21,065 nucleotides of DNA from Fragilaria radians (GCA_900642245.1 CAAAJI010000116.1:62604-83668), one strand, 5' to 3'; shown: positions 1 through 9,430, numbered from the stretch's first letter. Numbers and translations: made by a program. The notes: generated by a model not told the origin, from the sequence alone.

Positions 1-1730
1 ATTGTAGAACTTCTGTGCCTCTTCTCATTATCAACTCCCTAAAGTTTTTGCCTATCACTCTGGTAATTTCTTTAATTTTCAATTTATTCACCTGTTTAAT
101 TTTGGTCCAAAAATAATACTAGCAATGCCAATTTTTCATGAACACTTATCATTACATGATTTGTGTTATGTACACCTTTTCTTGAAGCAAGTTGATGATA
201 TCTTTCATACATCTTACAGGCACTTCAATACTTTGCAGTATTTTGAACTAAGCCTAACAGATAATCCACAGGAATATATGTTAGCAATCTATTATTTATC
301 CTTAAAGCTTACGAATAAGAATATTCTATGGAATAATTTTATTTAGTATTTGGGATACTAAACATATTACTATGACCCTGACTCCCTTAGCTACAGGGTA
401 ATAAATTGGTCTGTGTGTGCCTGTGAGTTTTGTTGCAAGGTATATTATAACACTTGAAGGTGTACAAGTGGAGGAATAGGCCCGAGTGATTCAATATACC
501 AAGTATAAAGTCAGGCAAAACTCCATAATTTAGGCGGGCTGCCACCAGAATGAAAGTATGTCAGCTGGTATTGGTCCCACAGGGATCTTTCCTGGATAGC
601 CTCAGGAGCTGCACTTGACTCTATCCAGTGTAGATACGGGTTTGGGTATCACGGAAAGGCAAATTATGGTCCACATGTTTAATAATCTTACGCCAGGTTA
701 CGTGTTAAAAGTTGCTTTGTTGGAGAGAAGAATGGGGGATGTTGAAACCCCTGAAGTGTTAGTGACCAGAGCAGCGTTAAAAATAATGCTTTGGAGTAGT
801 ACTTATGAACAGCAATCAAGAGCATTTTTTCCCCAATGGAAACTTGTGTTGCTATTTTAGAAATAGGAATTTAGACAACATGATTTAACATAATGTGGGA
901 AGGAAAGAGAATTCTTCAAAGATGAAAGGAGCTTACAAATACTATGTTTTTATTGCTGATAAGCCTATATAGTCAGATTACATTTGCCCAAAGCATGAAA
1001 AAGCATTGACTATAAAAATTATCTATGGCAAGAACTGATTTGATAAGAGAAGAGATAACCTGACATCAATTTTTAAAACCCAAAGCCTGCAGCACGTTTG
1101 ATGAGAGGAAACGTATGGTTTTTCCAAGTAAATGGCGGTAATTTGACGTTTTCTCTCAACATACTTAAGATTATCTTTCCTTTCCATTCAATTTGTTTCG
1201 ACTTGTATCTCATCTAGGAATTCTGATTTCACCTGATGATTGTGTGTGTATGTCTAATCCTACTTGAAGCGGCCTTACGCTTGACAATCACTGTGTCTTT
1301 TGAGTAAATGTCTTCTATGACTATCTACCATACTTGGTTTATTCCCGAGATATTCCAACCCTAAATTACTGTCCTCCGGAAAAATAAAATTTAGTGTTTG
1401 TTCCTCGCAAAGTGAAGGCTGAGATTATTTGTGTATACATCATTGTAGATCCTGAGTGAAGACATTTAATCGTTTATGAAAATTCGTCATCACATGGCGT
1501 GGTGTAGGGATAGGGCTGGCTCAATTGATTGGAAGCCATTTCCAAAGTTGTCATACCCCAGCCATTCATTATTAGGGTAGATCATCTCATATCATCTTAA
1601 ACATTCCTTGCAATCAATGTCGTGCCAATTTCAAACGTAGTTTACTAACGAAAGGAGTATTACGGTTAATTTACTTCTATCACCACTCTACCATATCAAC
1701 CAGTCAAAGACAGACAATAAGCTTCGATGA
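1..1730. other. No recognisable gene
   Basis: AT-rich DNA without a gene I can recognise. The best reading frame is 615-860 on the plus strand (81 codons). It has no ATG at its start and matches no family I know. The same frame stays partly open upstream from about 450, interrupted by stops, so it may be an old coding remnant. I see no repeat of the downstream module, no tRNA and no obvious mobile-element terminus here. Confidence 0.5.
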
Positions 1731-1748
1731 CTTTTGCTGAATATTTCA

Positions 1749-1935
1749 TTAGCAACAGAAGCATGTGACATTCTCATCAACCGATGCATACAACCCAAGA
1801 TTGTGGTGAGACTCAGGAATGGATGCAGTAAGAGAATTGTTATGAAGATACAACATTGTAAGTGTCGTAAGTGCACCAATTTCACTTGGAATGGATCCAT
1901 CAACAGCATTGTTAAAAATATAAGGATTTTGTTCA
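1749..1935 (-). pseudogene. Leucine-rich repeat protein, C-terminal fragment
   Basis: Read on the minus strand this gives about 55 open codons. They start in one LRR (FNNAVDGSIPSEIG), run through LTTLTMLYLHNNSLTASIPE into a short Cys-rich tail (VDENVTCFCC), and stop at TAA (1751-1749). The xxLxxLxLxxNxLxGxIPxEIG spacing is the plant-type LRR common in diatom LRR proteins, many of which end in a Cys-rich cap. Only one and a half repeats remain and there is no start. The fragment abuts a plus-strand piece of what looks like the N-terminal part of the same family (1937-2155), so the gene was broken by an inversion. The LRR call is firm. Cellular role is unknown. Confidence 0.65.
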
Positions 1936-2155
1936 CTATGAAAGCAACATCAGTCATGACTCCGATGAAAGGATCGGTACAAAGGATCTAACTGAAAAAA
2001 GCTTGGAAACCAATGCACAAGTGGGAGCATTTGCTGTTGCCGGTATTCCTGGAGGAAAAATTTATGTAGATGAAACGGAAATGCCGGAGTTCTTTTCAAG
2101 ACACAACATCTGGAAAAATCACAAGTGTCTGAGTTGTCGACAACGTTTTTGTTGA
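1931..2155 (+). pseudogene. LRR-family N-terminal region, fragment
   Basis: An open plus-strand frame contains NISHDSDERIGTKDLTEKSL followed by a segment with QVGAFAVAGIPGGK, ending at TGA (2153-2155). Acidic and basic N-terminal stretches ending in a GAFAV-like motif are, as I recall, typical of the region before the LRRs in diatom LRR proteins; this is recall, not a search. The first ~60 bases reappear inverted at 2461-2524, next to plus-strand LRRs, which supports placing the piece in the same gene family. It has no start codon and no continuous link to the LRRs at 2205. Confidence 0.4.
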
Positions 2156-2204
2156 TGCAACTCCATTTGAAGGAGTTCCGAAGAAAGGCTCTTGAGCGGT
2201 ATCT

Positions 2205-2455
2205 TCATTCCAATTCTCTTGATGCATCCATTCCAAGTGAAATCGGGGCATATACCAACTTTCAGTGCTGAACCTTTTTAACAATGCTCTTGATGGATAC
2301 ATTTCAAGTGAAATTGGTGCACTTACGACACTTACAATGTTGTATCTTTAAAACAATTCTTTTGATGGATACATTTCAAGTGAAATTGGTGTACTTGTAA
2401 CACTTACAATGTTGTATCTATATAACAATTCTCTTACTGTATCCATTCATGAATT
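2205..2455 (+). pseudogene. Leucine-rich repeat protein, internal fragment
   Basis: Three consecutive LRRs are readable on the plus strand: YLHSNSLDASIPSEIG, then FNNALDGYISSEIGALTTL, then NNSFDGYISSEIGVLVTL, closing with LYLYNNSLTVSIH. A frameshift after the first repeat and an in-frame stop in a LYL position show that it is dead. The second and third repeats are near-identical at the DNA level, as expected of recent internal repeat duplication. The fragment stops abruptly at ~2455, where an inverted N-terminal piece begins. No signal peptide or kinase domain is visible. Confidence 0.7.
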
Positions 2456-2460
2456 AGGCT

Positions 2461-2524
2461 TTCAATTAGATCCTTTGTAGCAATCCTTTCTTCTGAGTCA
2501 TGACTGATGTTGCTTTCATAGTTC
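2461..2524 (-). pseudogene. LRR-family N-terminal fragment, inverted
   Basis: The minus strand reads NYESNISHDSEERIATKDLI, almost the same as the plus-strand frame at 1940-1990 (ESNISHDSDERIGTKDLT). It joins directly to the plus-strand LRR fragment at ~2455. It is a short inverted copy with no start or stop of its own. Confidence 0.55.
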
Positions 2525-2879
2525 TAATTGTTCTAAGTCTGGACAAAATCCTATTTCCTTTCTTTCCTTTAAATTTTTGTTCAACTTCACATTTAAGTGT
2601 GTGTGTGTTTAGAGTAACAAAGTCAGACAAAACATTCATTGTCTGTACTTAAATTGAAAGGTATGAAAAGGGAAAATTCAATTGCTACTAAATTCATTTC
2701 ATTCTCACCATTTGATAACAATCAAAACAGCAACAACATCACCTTTAGGATGAGCTAGAGAAGACTTAGAGGAAACAAAGTTTTGCAACTGTCACTCCCC
2801 TTTGTCACACACTTTCAACAAGCACGCTGAATCCAATAACATACTGATGCATACTCTGTAGCATTTCTGGTTTCTGGTG
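2525..2879. other. Spacer without recognised feature
   Basis: Non-coding-looking DNA between the LRR debris and the first module. It holds a short GT run near 2600. I see nothing else. Confidence 0.5.
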
Positions 2880-3085
2880 GATATTCTCTTCCGCGGAAAA
2901 GCACGAGGTTGGGCATCTGGCGATATTAGCCGAGAGGGCAATACCTTTAAAAATCACTCTTTTTTCCTTAGAACCTTTATTTTAAGCGTGAGTGTGTTAG
3001 GATGATTAGATCATCATTCATTGTAAGCCATTTACTTTTCTACTTCAGCTTTCAGTTGAGATCTTGCTGAAAAGCCTATTACGGA

Positions 3086-3107
3086 TTACGTGTATCCAAA
3101 TACGTAG
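3086..3107. other. Inverted repeat, hairpin (unit 1)
   Basis: Two 8-nt arms (TTACGTGT and ATACGTAG) flank the loop ATCCAA. Six pairs are Watson-Crick and two are G-T. Unit 3 has the same hairpin at 18432-18453 with changes on both arms that keep pairing. Confidence 0.45.
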
Positions 3108-3343
3108 CCGCAGTACTACAATACTTGCCAAGATCAAAATTTGAAAATGTTCACTGTCATTTTTATCGCTGAAATTTCGCAAGGAAAAAATATTGTTTTC
3201 AAGAGTAAAGATGGTGACATATGTGGTAGATGCTCAAGATTTTGCCATCATTGACTGTAGTTACACCACGTTGACTAGTCTGACTTTATTGACCGATTTA
3301 GTAATGATCTAAAATTTGTAAATCATTTCTTGACATTACTCAT

Positions 3344-3463
3344 ATGTTTGTCTTGAATATCCTTCTTCTCCTATCTTTTGTGCTACCAATTCCTTTGTGT
3401 GTAGCAGACACAATGGTGATTGCAATATTGCAAGATATGTATTGGAGAATATTGAATATATGA
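3344..3463 (+). pseudogene. Possible secreted mini-protein, truncated (unit 1)
   Basis: The ATG opens a 39-residue frame starting MFVLNILLLLSFVLPIPLC. It corresponds to the 50-residue frames at 9598 and 18703 but stops early at TGA (3461-3463). The N-terminus looks like a signal peptide. Confidence 0.25.
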
Positions 3464-3504
3464 ATTTATTCAGAAGCAAACATCTTGAGCACAAATGATC
3501 ACAC

Positions 3505-3660
3505 TGTAAATTGTGATTGTAGTCTCTCGAAGTTTGTCAATCTCATCTGTTGTAACGGTATCTAACATTCAGTGAATGAGATATTTGTAAATTGTTATTG
3601 TAGTCATGTGGCATTTGTTAATCTCATCTATTGTAATGGAATCTAGCAATTCATTAAAGT
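3505..3660. repeat. Internal ~81-bp tandem duplication, block B (unit 1)
   Basis: Two imperfect copies begin TGTAAATTGTGATTGTAG (3505) and TGTAAATTGTTATTGTAG (3586). On the minus strand both read as versions of ELLDTITIDEINK followed by TTITIY, so an old coding segment was duplicated. Now decayed. Confidence 0.6.
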
Positions 3661-3726
3661 CAAAGGCAAGAAATTCTGAATATTCATTGCCAATACAACT
3701 CTCCGCTTTTATCAAATCATCATCTG

Positions 3727-4300
3727 GAGAAATCCCATTGAGATTATGTCTTCAATTCAAGAGTATTCAATTTTAGCTAACAAGATCATCAATATGAGAT
3801 GAGTCATATTGTTCATGCAATGAATAATTTAATATCATTGCGACAAACAGACCCACTGCTTGTCAGAATGCAAGGATGAAGATTGAATCTAGAGAGGAAA
3901 GCGTTTATGGAAACCTACGGACACATGCCTATGAGTAACTCCTAGCCCATACGTGTATGCAAAAGGCAGATTGAAATAAACATGACATGCACATTGTTTA
4001 ATGGACAATCAAGCCAATTTTCATTGGAACAGGATCAGTCCCGTAAGACAATTATGGATACCAACAATATTTTGAGTTACAATCAATTTGATGCAGCATA
4101 CTCTGAGAGTCGGAAGAAAAGGAAAGACAAGAAAGGTTAATTAGCAATCCAGCAGCTGGAAATGAGGATGAAATACCTCAGCTTTCATTTGCACTCATAG
4201 AGGAGAGGGGGTAAGTTCTTGTTGCAAAAAAGGATGCAAGTCTCCAACTTGCAGCTTGAGGAATAGACCATGACAAGAAGTGCCAGGAATGTGTCAAAAA
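3727..4300 (+). pseudogene. Ty1/Copia Gag remnant (unit 1)
   Basis: The 5' half of Gag is missing: the first readable block is RRNPIEI at ~3730. Further on come FSLEQDQSRKTIMDTNNIL, then EIPQLSFALIEE, then a zinc-knuckle remnant at 4214-4252. There the first Cys codon has become AGT, one codon is missing and the His is now Cys. NPIE..., SLxxDQxxKTxxDxxNxL and a CCHC knuckle after an acidic LSFA segment follow the layout of Copia Gag proteins in diatoms. Gag packages the element RNA in its particle. Multiple stops and frameshifts; no protease, integrase or reverse transcriptase follows. Confidence 0.6.
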
Positions 4301-4505
4301 TTCCTTGATTCAGCATCATTTGTTTTGGTAAGGCTATGTTGTGGCTACTTCTTTCACCCTCTGCTGACATTTTTGCATTCCAGCTGAGTATGCATACAGA
4401 ATCAAGTAGCTATTAGGTAATTTACAAAAAATGAGGGAAGGAGGAGATGAATTCAATCCTATCATTTGGGTGCTGGTAATTGGTGACAGGTGATAAGGGG
4501 ACAGA

Positions 4506-5100
4506 ATGTATAGATGTTATGCCATGAAGAGGAGGAAAACAACAGGAGCAGATAGTGGCCTTGGAAATCATGGAGCTCAAAATCAGATTAGAGCAATACA
4601 ATCGGCTATTAATTCAGTTAGGAGGGAGACTATTGATTTCAAAAATCAGATTTGGGACAATGACACGACAATGACACTTTATTCGGGCTCATAAGCAGAA
4701 ATAGTTGATGGATAACTTTGGCACCAGGACAACGGGAATTATCAAATACAGGAAATTGCAACCAACATCAGTTTCAAGCCTCCATGCTTGTTGTGGGGTA
4801 GTATAAGCAATGCTGAGGGTGGCGATGCTGAGCATGGAACTATAGTGATGAATGACATCTCTGCAAGAGTATCCCTGTCTCCATTGGCACAAAATCTATT
4901 TGATTTGTGGCAGGAGTATATTGAGTGAAATGGAGGGAGAAAGCTTGCTAGGCATTTCTCTTTTTCTGATCAGGGTTGTGTAAAGCATCGCGTTACCGCT
5001 ACAATGTTTTGGAATAAGATTATTGGACTCATACAACAAAGATACACATCCAATGATGCAATCACTCAATCTATAATATCTATCAATACAGCAAACACGT
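4506..5100 (+). pseudogene. GCR1_C-like DNA-binding protein remnant (unit 1)
   Basis: The frame from 4506 has a likely coiled coil (QIRAIQSAINSVRRETIDF) up to a TAA at 4692. After frameshifts the sequence reads LSPLAQNLFDLWQEYIE (ending 4925), then TGA, then NGGRKLARHFSFSDQG, MFWNKI and RYTSNDAITQS. LSPxPxxLxxLWxEYxxGxxGRKxAxxFxxxxxG fits the GCR1_C type of DNA-binding domain (named after yeast Gcr1), which is widespread in diatom proteins and also occurs in Crypton tyrosine-recombinase elements. Which of these hosts it came from cannot be told. It is broken by at least one stop and several frameshifts. Family call by motif recall. Confidence 0.5.
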
Positions 5101-5249
5101 CTTACAAATTATCTGAGACGACATTTATAAAATGGGAATTTGAATCCTAATTTACGATTTTAAATCAGTCATCTGAGATGACAGTCAGCTTAGAAGAACA
5201 GGTTTTTTCATCAATCTTGCATCAGGTTAAGGAGACACGTGCAAGTCCT

Positions 5250-5609
5250 ACGCCACGTGCATCATTTACAACTTTGCAATTCAAGTTCCCAAGGGAATTG
5301 AAACCTGCTATTGGTGTAGTTTATTGAAAATGGAAATCGCTTCGCTTATTGAAAGATACAATAAAATCTAAGTCAAAGCAACGTTAGGTGTCTTACTCAA
5401 CTTGTACTTATTGTATTCCAATATTTGTTGTAGAAGTCATTGCCATAGATGATTCAAATTGTTTAACTCTGCCAAGTCTCCATTCTTCAATGCTATTCCT
5501 ACCCTTATGTATTATGATTGATGAAGTAATGGTAGGTGGTACATTCAGATCATTTGTATCATTGTCTGTTTGTTTTTCACTACGCCATTTTCTTTTGACT
5601 GATGGTTAA
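5250..5609 (+). pseudogene. Unrecognised coding remnant (unit 1)
   Basis: On the plus strand LQFKFPRELKPAIGVVY, a stop, KWKSLRLLKD and then a 73-codon open frame (5388-5609) follow one another in one protein-like series. The same layout and the same stops occur in unit 2 at 12490-12829. The open frame starts without an ATG. It may be the downstream part of the GCR1_C-like gene or a separate element. No family recognised. Confidence 0.25.
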
Positions 5610-6069
5610 AGGCTTTGTGGTTCCTTGCTTCTGTCAAGACGTTTTGTAGTTTCAAAATTGGGAGATTGATTTTCCGTATCACTCAGCCTTTGCTGGTGAA
5701 ACTTTTCATTCCGAATTAGCCATTCTTAAACCTCACCGCAGAAGAGAATCACTCTATTGGCGATCAAATCCTTTTAGTTCGACTGATTTATGTGAATGCC
5801 GGAAGAAAAGTATAGGAGAAACAAATATTCCCAAATCAGCGTATACGAATCTTGAGACACAATAATGAATTGAGAAGGCAAACAGATACCCATATTTAAG
5901 CCTGTTGGAAAAACATCTATTTAGTTCATCAATCAGATGAGAAAAATTCAACCAAAGTTGCTCTTGCAAATTGTGATAACTAAAGAAAAGACTGAAACTA
6001 GTTCTGATCACCCAATCTCAAATGTCTAATTATTCTAATGAAGAATATAAAATAATAATTAACTCTAGG

Positions 6070-6380
6070 TGGAATGAACATTAGGGGTATTTCCAATGAG
6101 TATCCTACCTGCCTTGGTGGTTACTTCATTCACAAATATCATAGGATCCATGGTTTCAATTGTTTGGTTACTGAGGCGCACATTGGGTTTTTCATGCCTT
6201 TGTCTTTTCTCCTGGATAAATATTGATTATAGAAGTGCTTGCGGCTATTCACAGTGTAACTGTATGGTTTCTACTTTGTTTAGGACTAGGTTAACAATTA
6301 ATTGAGATTGTATCATTGAGTTGAAGGAGAGCCAAATAGATAAACGGTTAGCTGCGAATCGCTGAAAAAGTAACAGTCAA
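6070..6380. other. Segment present only in unit 1
   Basis: Between AACTCTAGG (6062-6070) and AACATGAAAATGCATTTTTG-like sequence (~6382) unit 1 has ~310 bases that unit 2 lacks; there the flanks meet at ~13290. The plus frame 6096-6305 (69 codons, MSILPALVV...) matches nothing I know. I see no clear target-site duplication, so insertion in unit 1 and deletion in unit 2 are both possible. Confidence 0.4.
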
Positions 6381-6639
6381 TATGAAAATGCATTTTTGCC
6401 TCTCGAGAGATACGGGATAATAGGTGACCAAATAATATTTCAACATTTATAGTCATCGTGAGTCCTAATGCGCGACAAGAAAATGTAAATAGAAAAACAC
6501 CGAAAAGTAATCGGAAACCTTCATTGAATCCCAACATGAATTATTCTTAAAAGCAACCATGGGCCTAAAATTTAATATCAAAACTTGAGAGATAGAAATA
6601 AGCATGTTGGCATAAACTTAATCGCGCTTTTGTTTGTAC

Positions 6640-6720
6640 AAGTACAATACTTCACATTGATGGATTTGTAACACCGATCTTCACAGCCATTCACTCCTCA
6701 TTTTTAAAACAAATCTAGAC
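6640..6720 (+). promoter_or_regulatory. Conserved SLX1 upstream region (unit 1)
   Basis: The ~80 bases before the ATG are nearly identical in all three units, while sequence further upstream diverges clearly in unit 1. It contains GTACAATACTTCA, GATCTTCACAGCCATTCACT and a TTTTTAAAACAAA stretch just before the ATG. TTCACTCC fits a metazoan-style initiator consensus (YYANWYY). Its use as a promoter or 5' UTR is inference. Confidence 0.4.
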
Positions 6721-7835
6721 ATGAGTCCATCATACTTGGGACAACAATCGAATCAGCGTATAGCATCATCCGATTTTTATTGCTACTTACTGCGATCCTT
6801 GGATGCCAATCATCCAATAAAAACCTACATTGGTTTCACGGTAAGACAAAAGTGTTGCTAGAGTTTCATTTCAATCGTCTTTATTCTTGCTAATTTAACA
6901 TCCTTTCTCAGACAGATCCATATGGTCAACTCCAACAACACAATTGTGTCTTGAAAAGAGGAGACGCATCGCCAAACAAACCAGATGAAGCACCATGGGC
7001 GTACGCCTGTGTCGTACATGGATTCGCCAGCCAAACTTCAGCATTGCAATTTGAGTGGGTCTGGCAGCATCTTGACAAGTCCATAGCTGTTCGAAATACT
7101 CTAGGAGATCAGCAAGTTCGCAAGTTGAAAAGCAAGCAAGAAGTATGTGCCAAGCTTAACATTTTGAAGGTAGTTGTAACGGAATGCATGGACTTATGTT
7201 CACTTCAACAAAGTCTTTCGATCTATTTCTTCGACAACAATACAAAACAATCATTTGAGAAAATCAAACTGGAATCAAATCTAGATCTCCCCGTTTCGGT
7301 AAAATGTGTCTTGATTCAATCAATTGAAGTCCTGGAATTCTGGAGGAAACGTGACCTTCCACAAAAGAAATCATCTGACAATGAGTTGTATCAGGGCGAA
7401 TGTATGCTTTGTTCCAAGAAATTAATGCTGTGCGATAACATTACTAAGTGTCATAAATGTTCTCGTCCAATGCATACAAGATGTAACGACATCCATGCAG
7501 AAGACGGTGATGGGCTCTGTCCAAATTGTGATACATTTTTGGATTGTGACATATCGTTTGACTCCATGCCTTTGCCAACTGATACATCCCTCAAGTCAGT
7601 ATTATTAAAGCCAGTCAAAGCGGTGCATATCTACGATGACAATAGTAGTCTTGACTCGTTTGAAGACGTAATAGCACGTGATTGGGAAATATCCACTTTT
7701 CTTGTTTCGTCATTACATCAAGAAAATGATATGGACGATACATCAGTTGACATTTCAATCGAATCTCTATTACATTTTAGGGTAATTGAGTATTCAAACA
7801 CACCTATGATGTCTTATGGTAATGATAGTGTTTAA
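6721..7835 (+). CDS. SLX1: SLX1-like GIY-YIG endonuclease paralogue, copy 1
   Basis: Exons 6721-6840 and 6912-7835 flank a 71-nt phase-0 GT-AG intron and give 347 residues. SLX1 is the nuclease subunit of SLX1-SLX4, which cuts Holliday junctions and flaps in the nucleus. Seen here: FYCYLLRSLD (19-28) and TYIGFT (35-40), the GIY-YIG core; QLQQHN (46-51); PWAYACVVHGFAS, then ALQFEWVWQH with the catalytic Glu at 88. The C-terminal C4HC3 finger uses Cys204, 207, 220, 223, His228, Cys231, 243 and 246. An acidic tail of ~100 residues follows, longer than in human SLX1. Oddity: the usual Arg-Arg before L.QHN is Gly-Gln here, so the catalytic Arg is Gln46. The ATG is chosen because it gives a normal N-terminus and is conserved in all copies. 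Confidence 0.88.
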
Positions 7836-7995
7836 TATGTCACGCATCAAGATTTTTACATCATTGATTTAAATTCCCTTTTTCAGCCGATTCAATAATA
7901 AGTCAATATTTCTAGATTGTATAGATTGATGATTGTTAGCTTGCCATAAAATATCAGAATTGACTCAATTCATGAACGGAAGTATCGGATGATTC

Positions 7996-8196
7996 ATGGC
8001 TACTGTGGATGTTGAAGCATTTCCTATTTTCACTTTTTCATATTATGTTCGTTTCAAAACTACCATCATCACTGCTACTATTATTTTCATGGACAGCGTC
8101 AGCCAGAAAGTGAATAAATCATTCGGTTTGGTTGATCGCAATAACTTGAATTGCATATGGTGTGGAATGGTATGTGTGTCATCCGAAGTTGTATAG
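7996..8196 (+). CDS. Conserved 66-residue frame after SLX1 (unit 1)
   Basis: The ATG at 7996 opens 66 codons: MATVDVEAFPIFTFSYYVRF, then a part with KVNKSFGLVDRNNLNCIWCG, then TAG. Unit 2 has the same frame at 15213 with an identical second half. A GTATGTGTG right after CIWCGM, and a pyrimidine-rich TTGACAG near 8312, could mark an intron, which would make this an exon of the trypsin-like remnant downstream. I recognise no domain in it. Confidence 0.3.
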   Translation: MATVDVEAFPIFTFSYYVRFKTTIITATIIFMDSVSQKVNKSFGLVDRNNLNCIWCGMVCVSSEVV

Positions 8197-8400
8197 AAAA
8201 TGAAGAATACGAAATCCTTAATTTCTTTGACTTTCTTTTCTTTGCCACTTTTGAAGAAAATACTCTTGATACGTATTATATTATTATTTTGTTTCATTAC
8301 AATTATATTGACAGTATGCAAAGATAACATCCTCAAGAGGGACCGTCCCCTACAACAAAAATGGTCTCCACTTCAGGCGGTTCGTGAACATGGTTATGAA
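8197..8400. other. Possible intron or spacer (unit 1)
   Basis: T-rich DNA with a run of hydrophobic codons and no recognisable protein. It separates the 66-residue frame from the trypsin-like remnant and may contain an intron of that dead gene. Confidence 0.3.
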
Positions 8401-8935
8401 TAGGGACATGAATATGTCCCAACGACTACAACTAAGCAGTCACACGATTAGGATTGGAAGCAACAACGCGAACAGCGGAGGAGTCTCAAAGAGTGTAACA
8501 ACGGAGAAACTGATTGCATGCTTTTGAAGTTAGATAGTCCAGTTGATACCAATCAATATCCTCCAATCCAGCTCAACAATAACAGGGCTGTCTCACAAAC
8601 CAATCGAATTCTAACTGTGATTGGATTTAGAGCCACCAGTAAAGGCGGATTCAGCAGTAATTCGATACTGAAAGTGAATTTGCAAGCCATTTTCCATCAG
8701 GATTGTAAACAGCAGTATCGAGGAAGTATTATTGAAAATGTGGTGTATTGAGAGGGCAAAAAAAGGCTCACAAGGATTCTTGTCAAGGTTGTTCAGGTGG
8801 TACTATATTTTAAAATTTGTGGTGGTAAGCCCATTCAAGTAGGAGTTTTCTCGTTTGGAGAGGGGTGGAATGAATTCCCGTCTGTCTGGCGCGTACGACT
8901 GGATTCAGATGACCATGACGACATTGAAGAATGCA
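8401..8935 (+). pseudogene. Trypsin-like S1 serine protease remnant (unit 1)
   Basis: From 8518 the frame reads MLLKLDSPVDTNQYPPIQLN, the segment around the catalytic Asp of S1 proteases (TDCMLLKL, Asp kept). Then come ILTVIGFRATSKGG and HQDCKQQYRGSIIENV. After a stop and frameshift it gives KDSCQGCSGG at ~8778-8801: the GDSGG motif has Cys for Asp but keeps Ser. ICGGKPIQVGVFSFGEG and DWIQ (8898-8909) follow. This layout is the C-terminal two thirds of a secreted trypsin-like protease. The N-terminal IVGG and the catalytic His region were not found. Stops, frameshifts and the altered active site mean it is inactive. Confidence 0.7.
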
Positions 8936-9103
8936 GACATATCAAGTTGTCACGGTGGAAAATCCAATGTTTCTTAGGATGATAGCCCTCCACCTTCCTC
9001 CTAAAGAGTTCTTCAAGGAAAGGGATTAGTGCATTCAATCAAATTCGGAATAAAAGCATAGAACCAACAAGGTATGAAGTAAAATATAGATAATTTCAAA
9101 TTT

Positions 9104-9394
9104 CATTTGCGATCATCCATCTGTCAAATCTAGACACCTTCACTTCAAATGACCTTTATGATATAAGCCAACACTTGCATTGAAAAAAAATATATTCAAA
9201 ATTCCTTGCTATTGACTTCAATGAATTTATAGATATCATTGCATAAGATGCGATTGACTAATATTTCAAACAATGGTATCGGTGGCGCGATAGCTTTGAG
9301 GAAAAGGAAAATCCAGACAGGAATCGTAGTAAAAACAAGAAAATGACATACGAATACACAATATTACGAAAATGGTTAACACATTTAGCCTAAT
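9104..9394 (+). pseudogene. Unrecognised coding remnant, block H (unit 1)
   Basis: One plus-strand frame reads FAIIHLSNLDTFTSNDLYDI, SKFLAIDFNEFIDIIA, YFKQWYRWRDSFEEKENPD and YEYTILRKWLTHLA, broken by four in-frame stops. Three of the stops (before K..YSKF, before YFKQW and the end region) are close to those in unit 2. The LAIDFNE.IDII part resembles the minus-strand frame of block B (FLAFDFNELLDTI), so the two blocks share an ancestor. Family unknown. Confidence 0.4.
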
Positions 9395-9430
9395 GAATCG
9401 CTTGTGATAGGAAACTAATATCATTTTTGC

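Noticed and set aside
1688..1957. 89-codon minus-strand frame over the LRR fragment
   Set aside because: The true LRR reading is in a neighbouring frame (NNAVDGSIPSEIG...). This frame gives only a shifted shadow of it.
6951..7835. SLX1 start at 6951 without an upstream exon
   Set aside because: The codon there is TTG. Exon 1 with the GIY-YIG Tyr motifs joins in phase through a GT-AG intron conserved in three copies.
8518..8751. Small complete gene starting with the ATG at 8518
   Set aside because: The ATG is the internal Met of the conserved MLLKL motif of S1 proteases, not a start.
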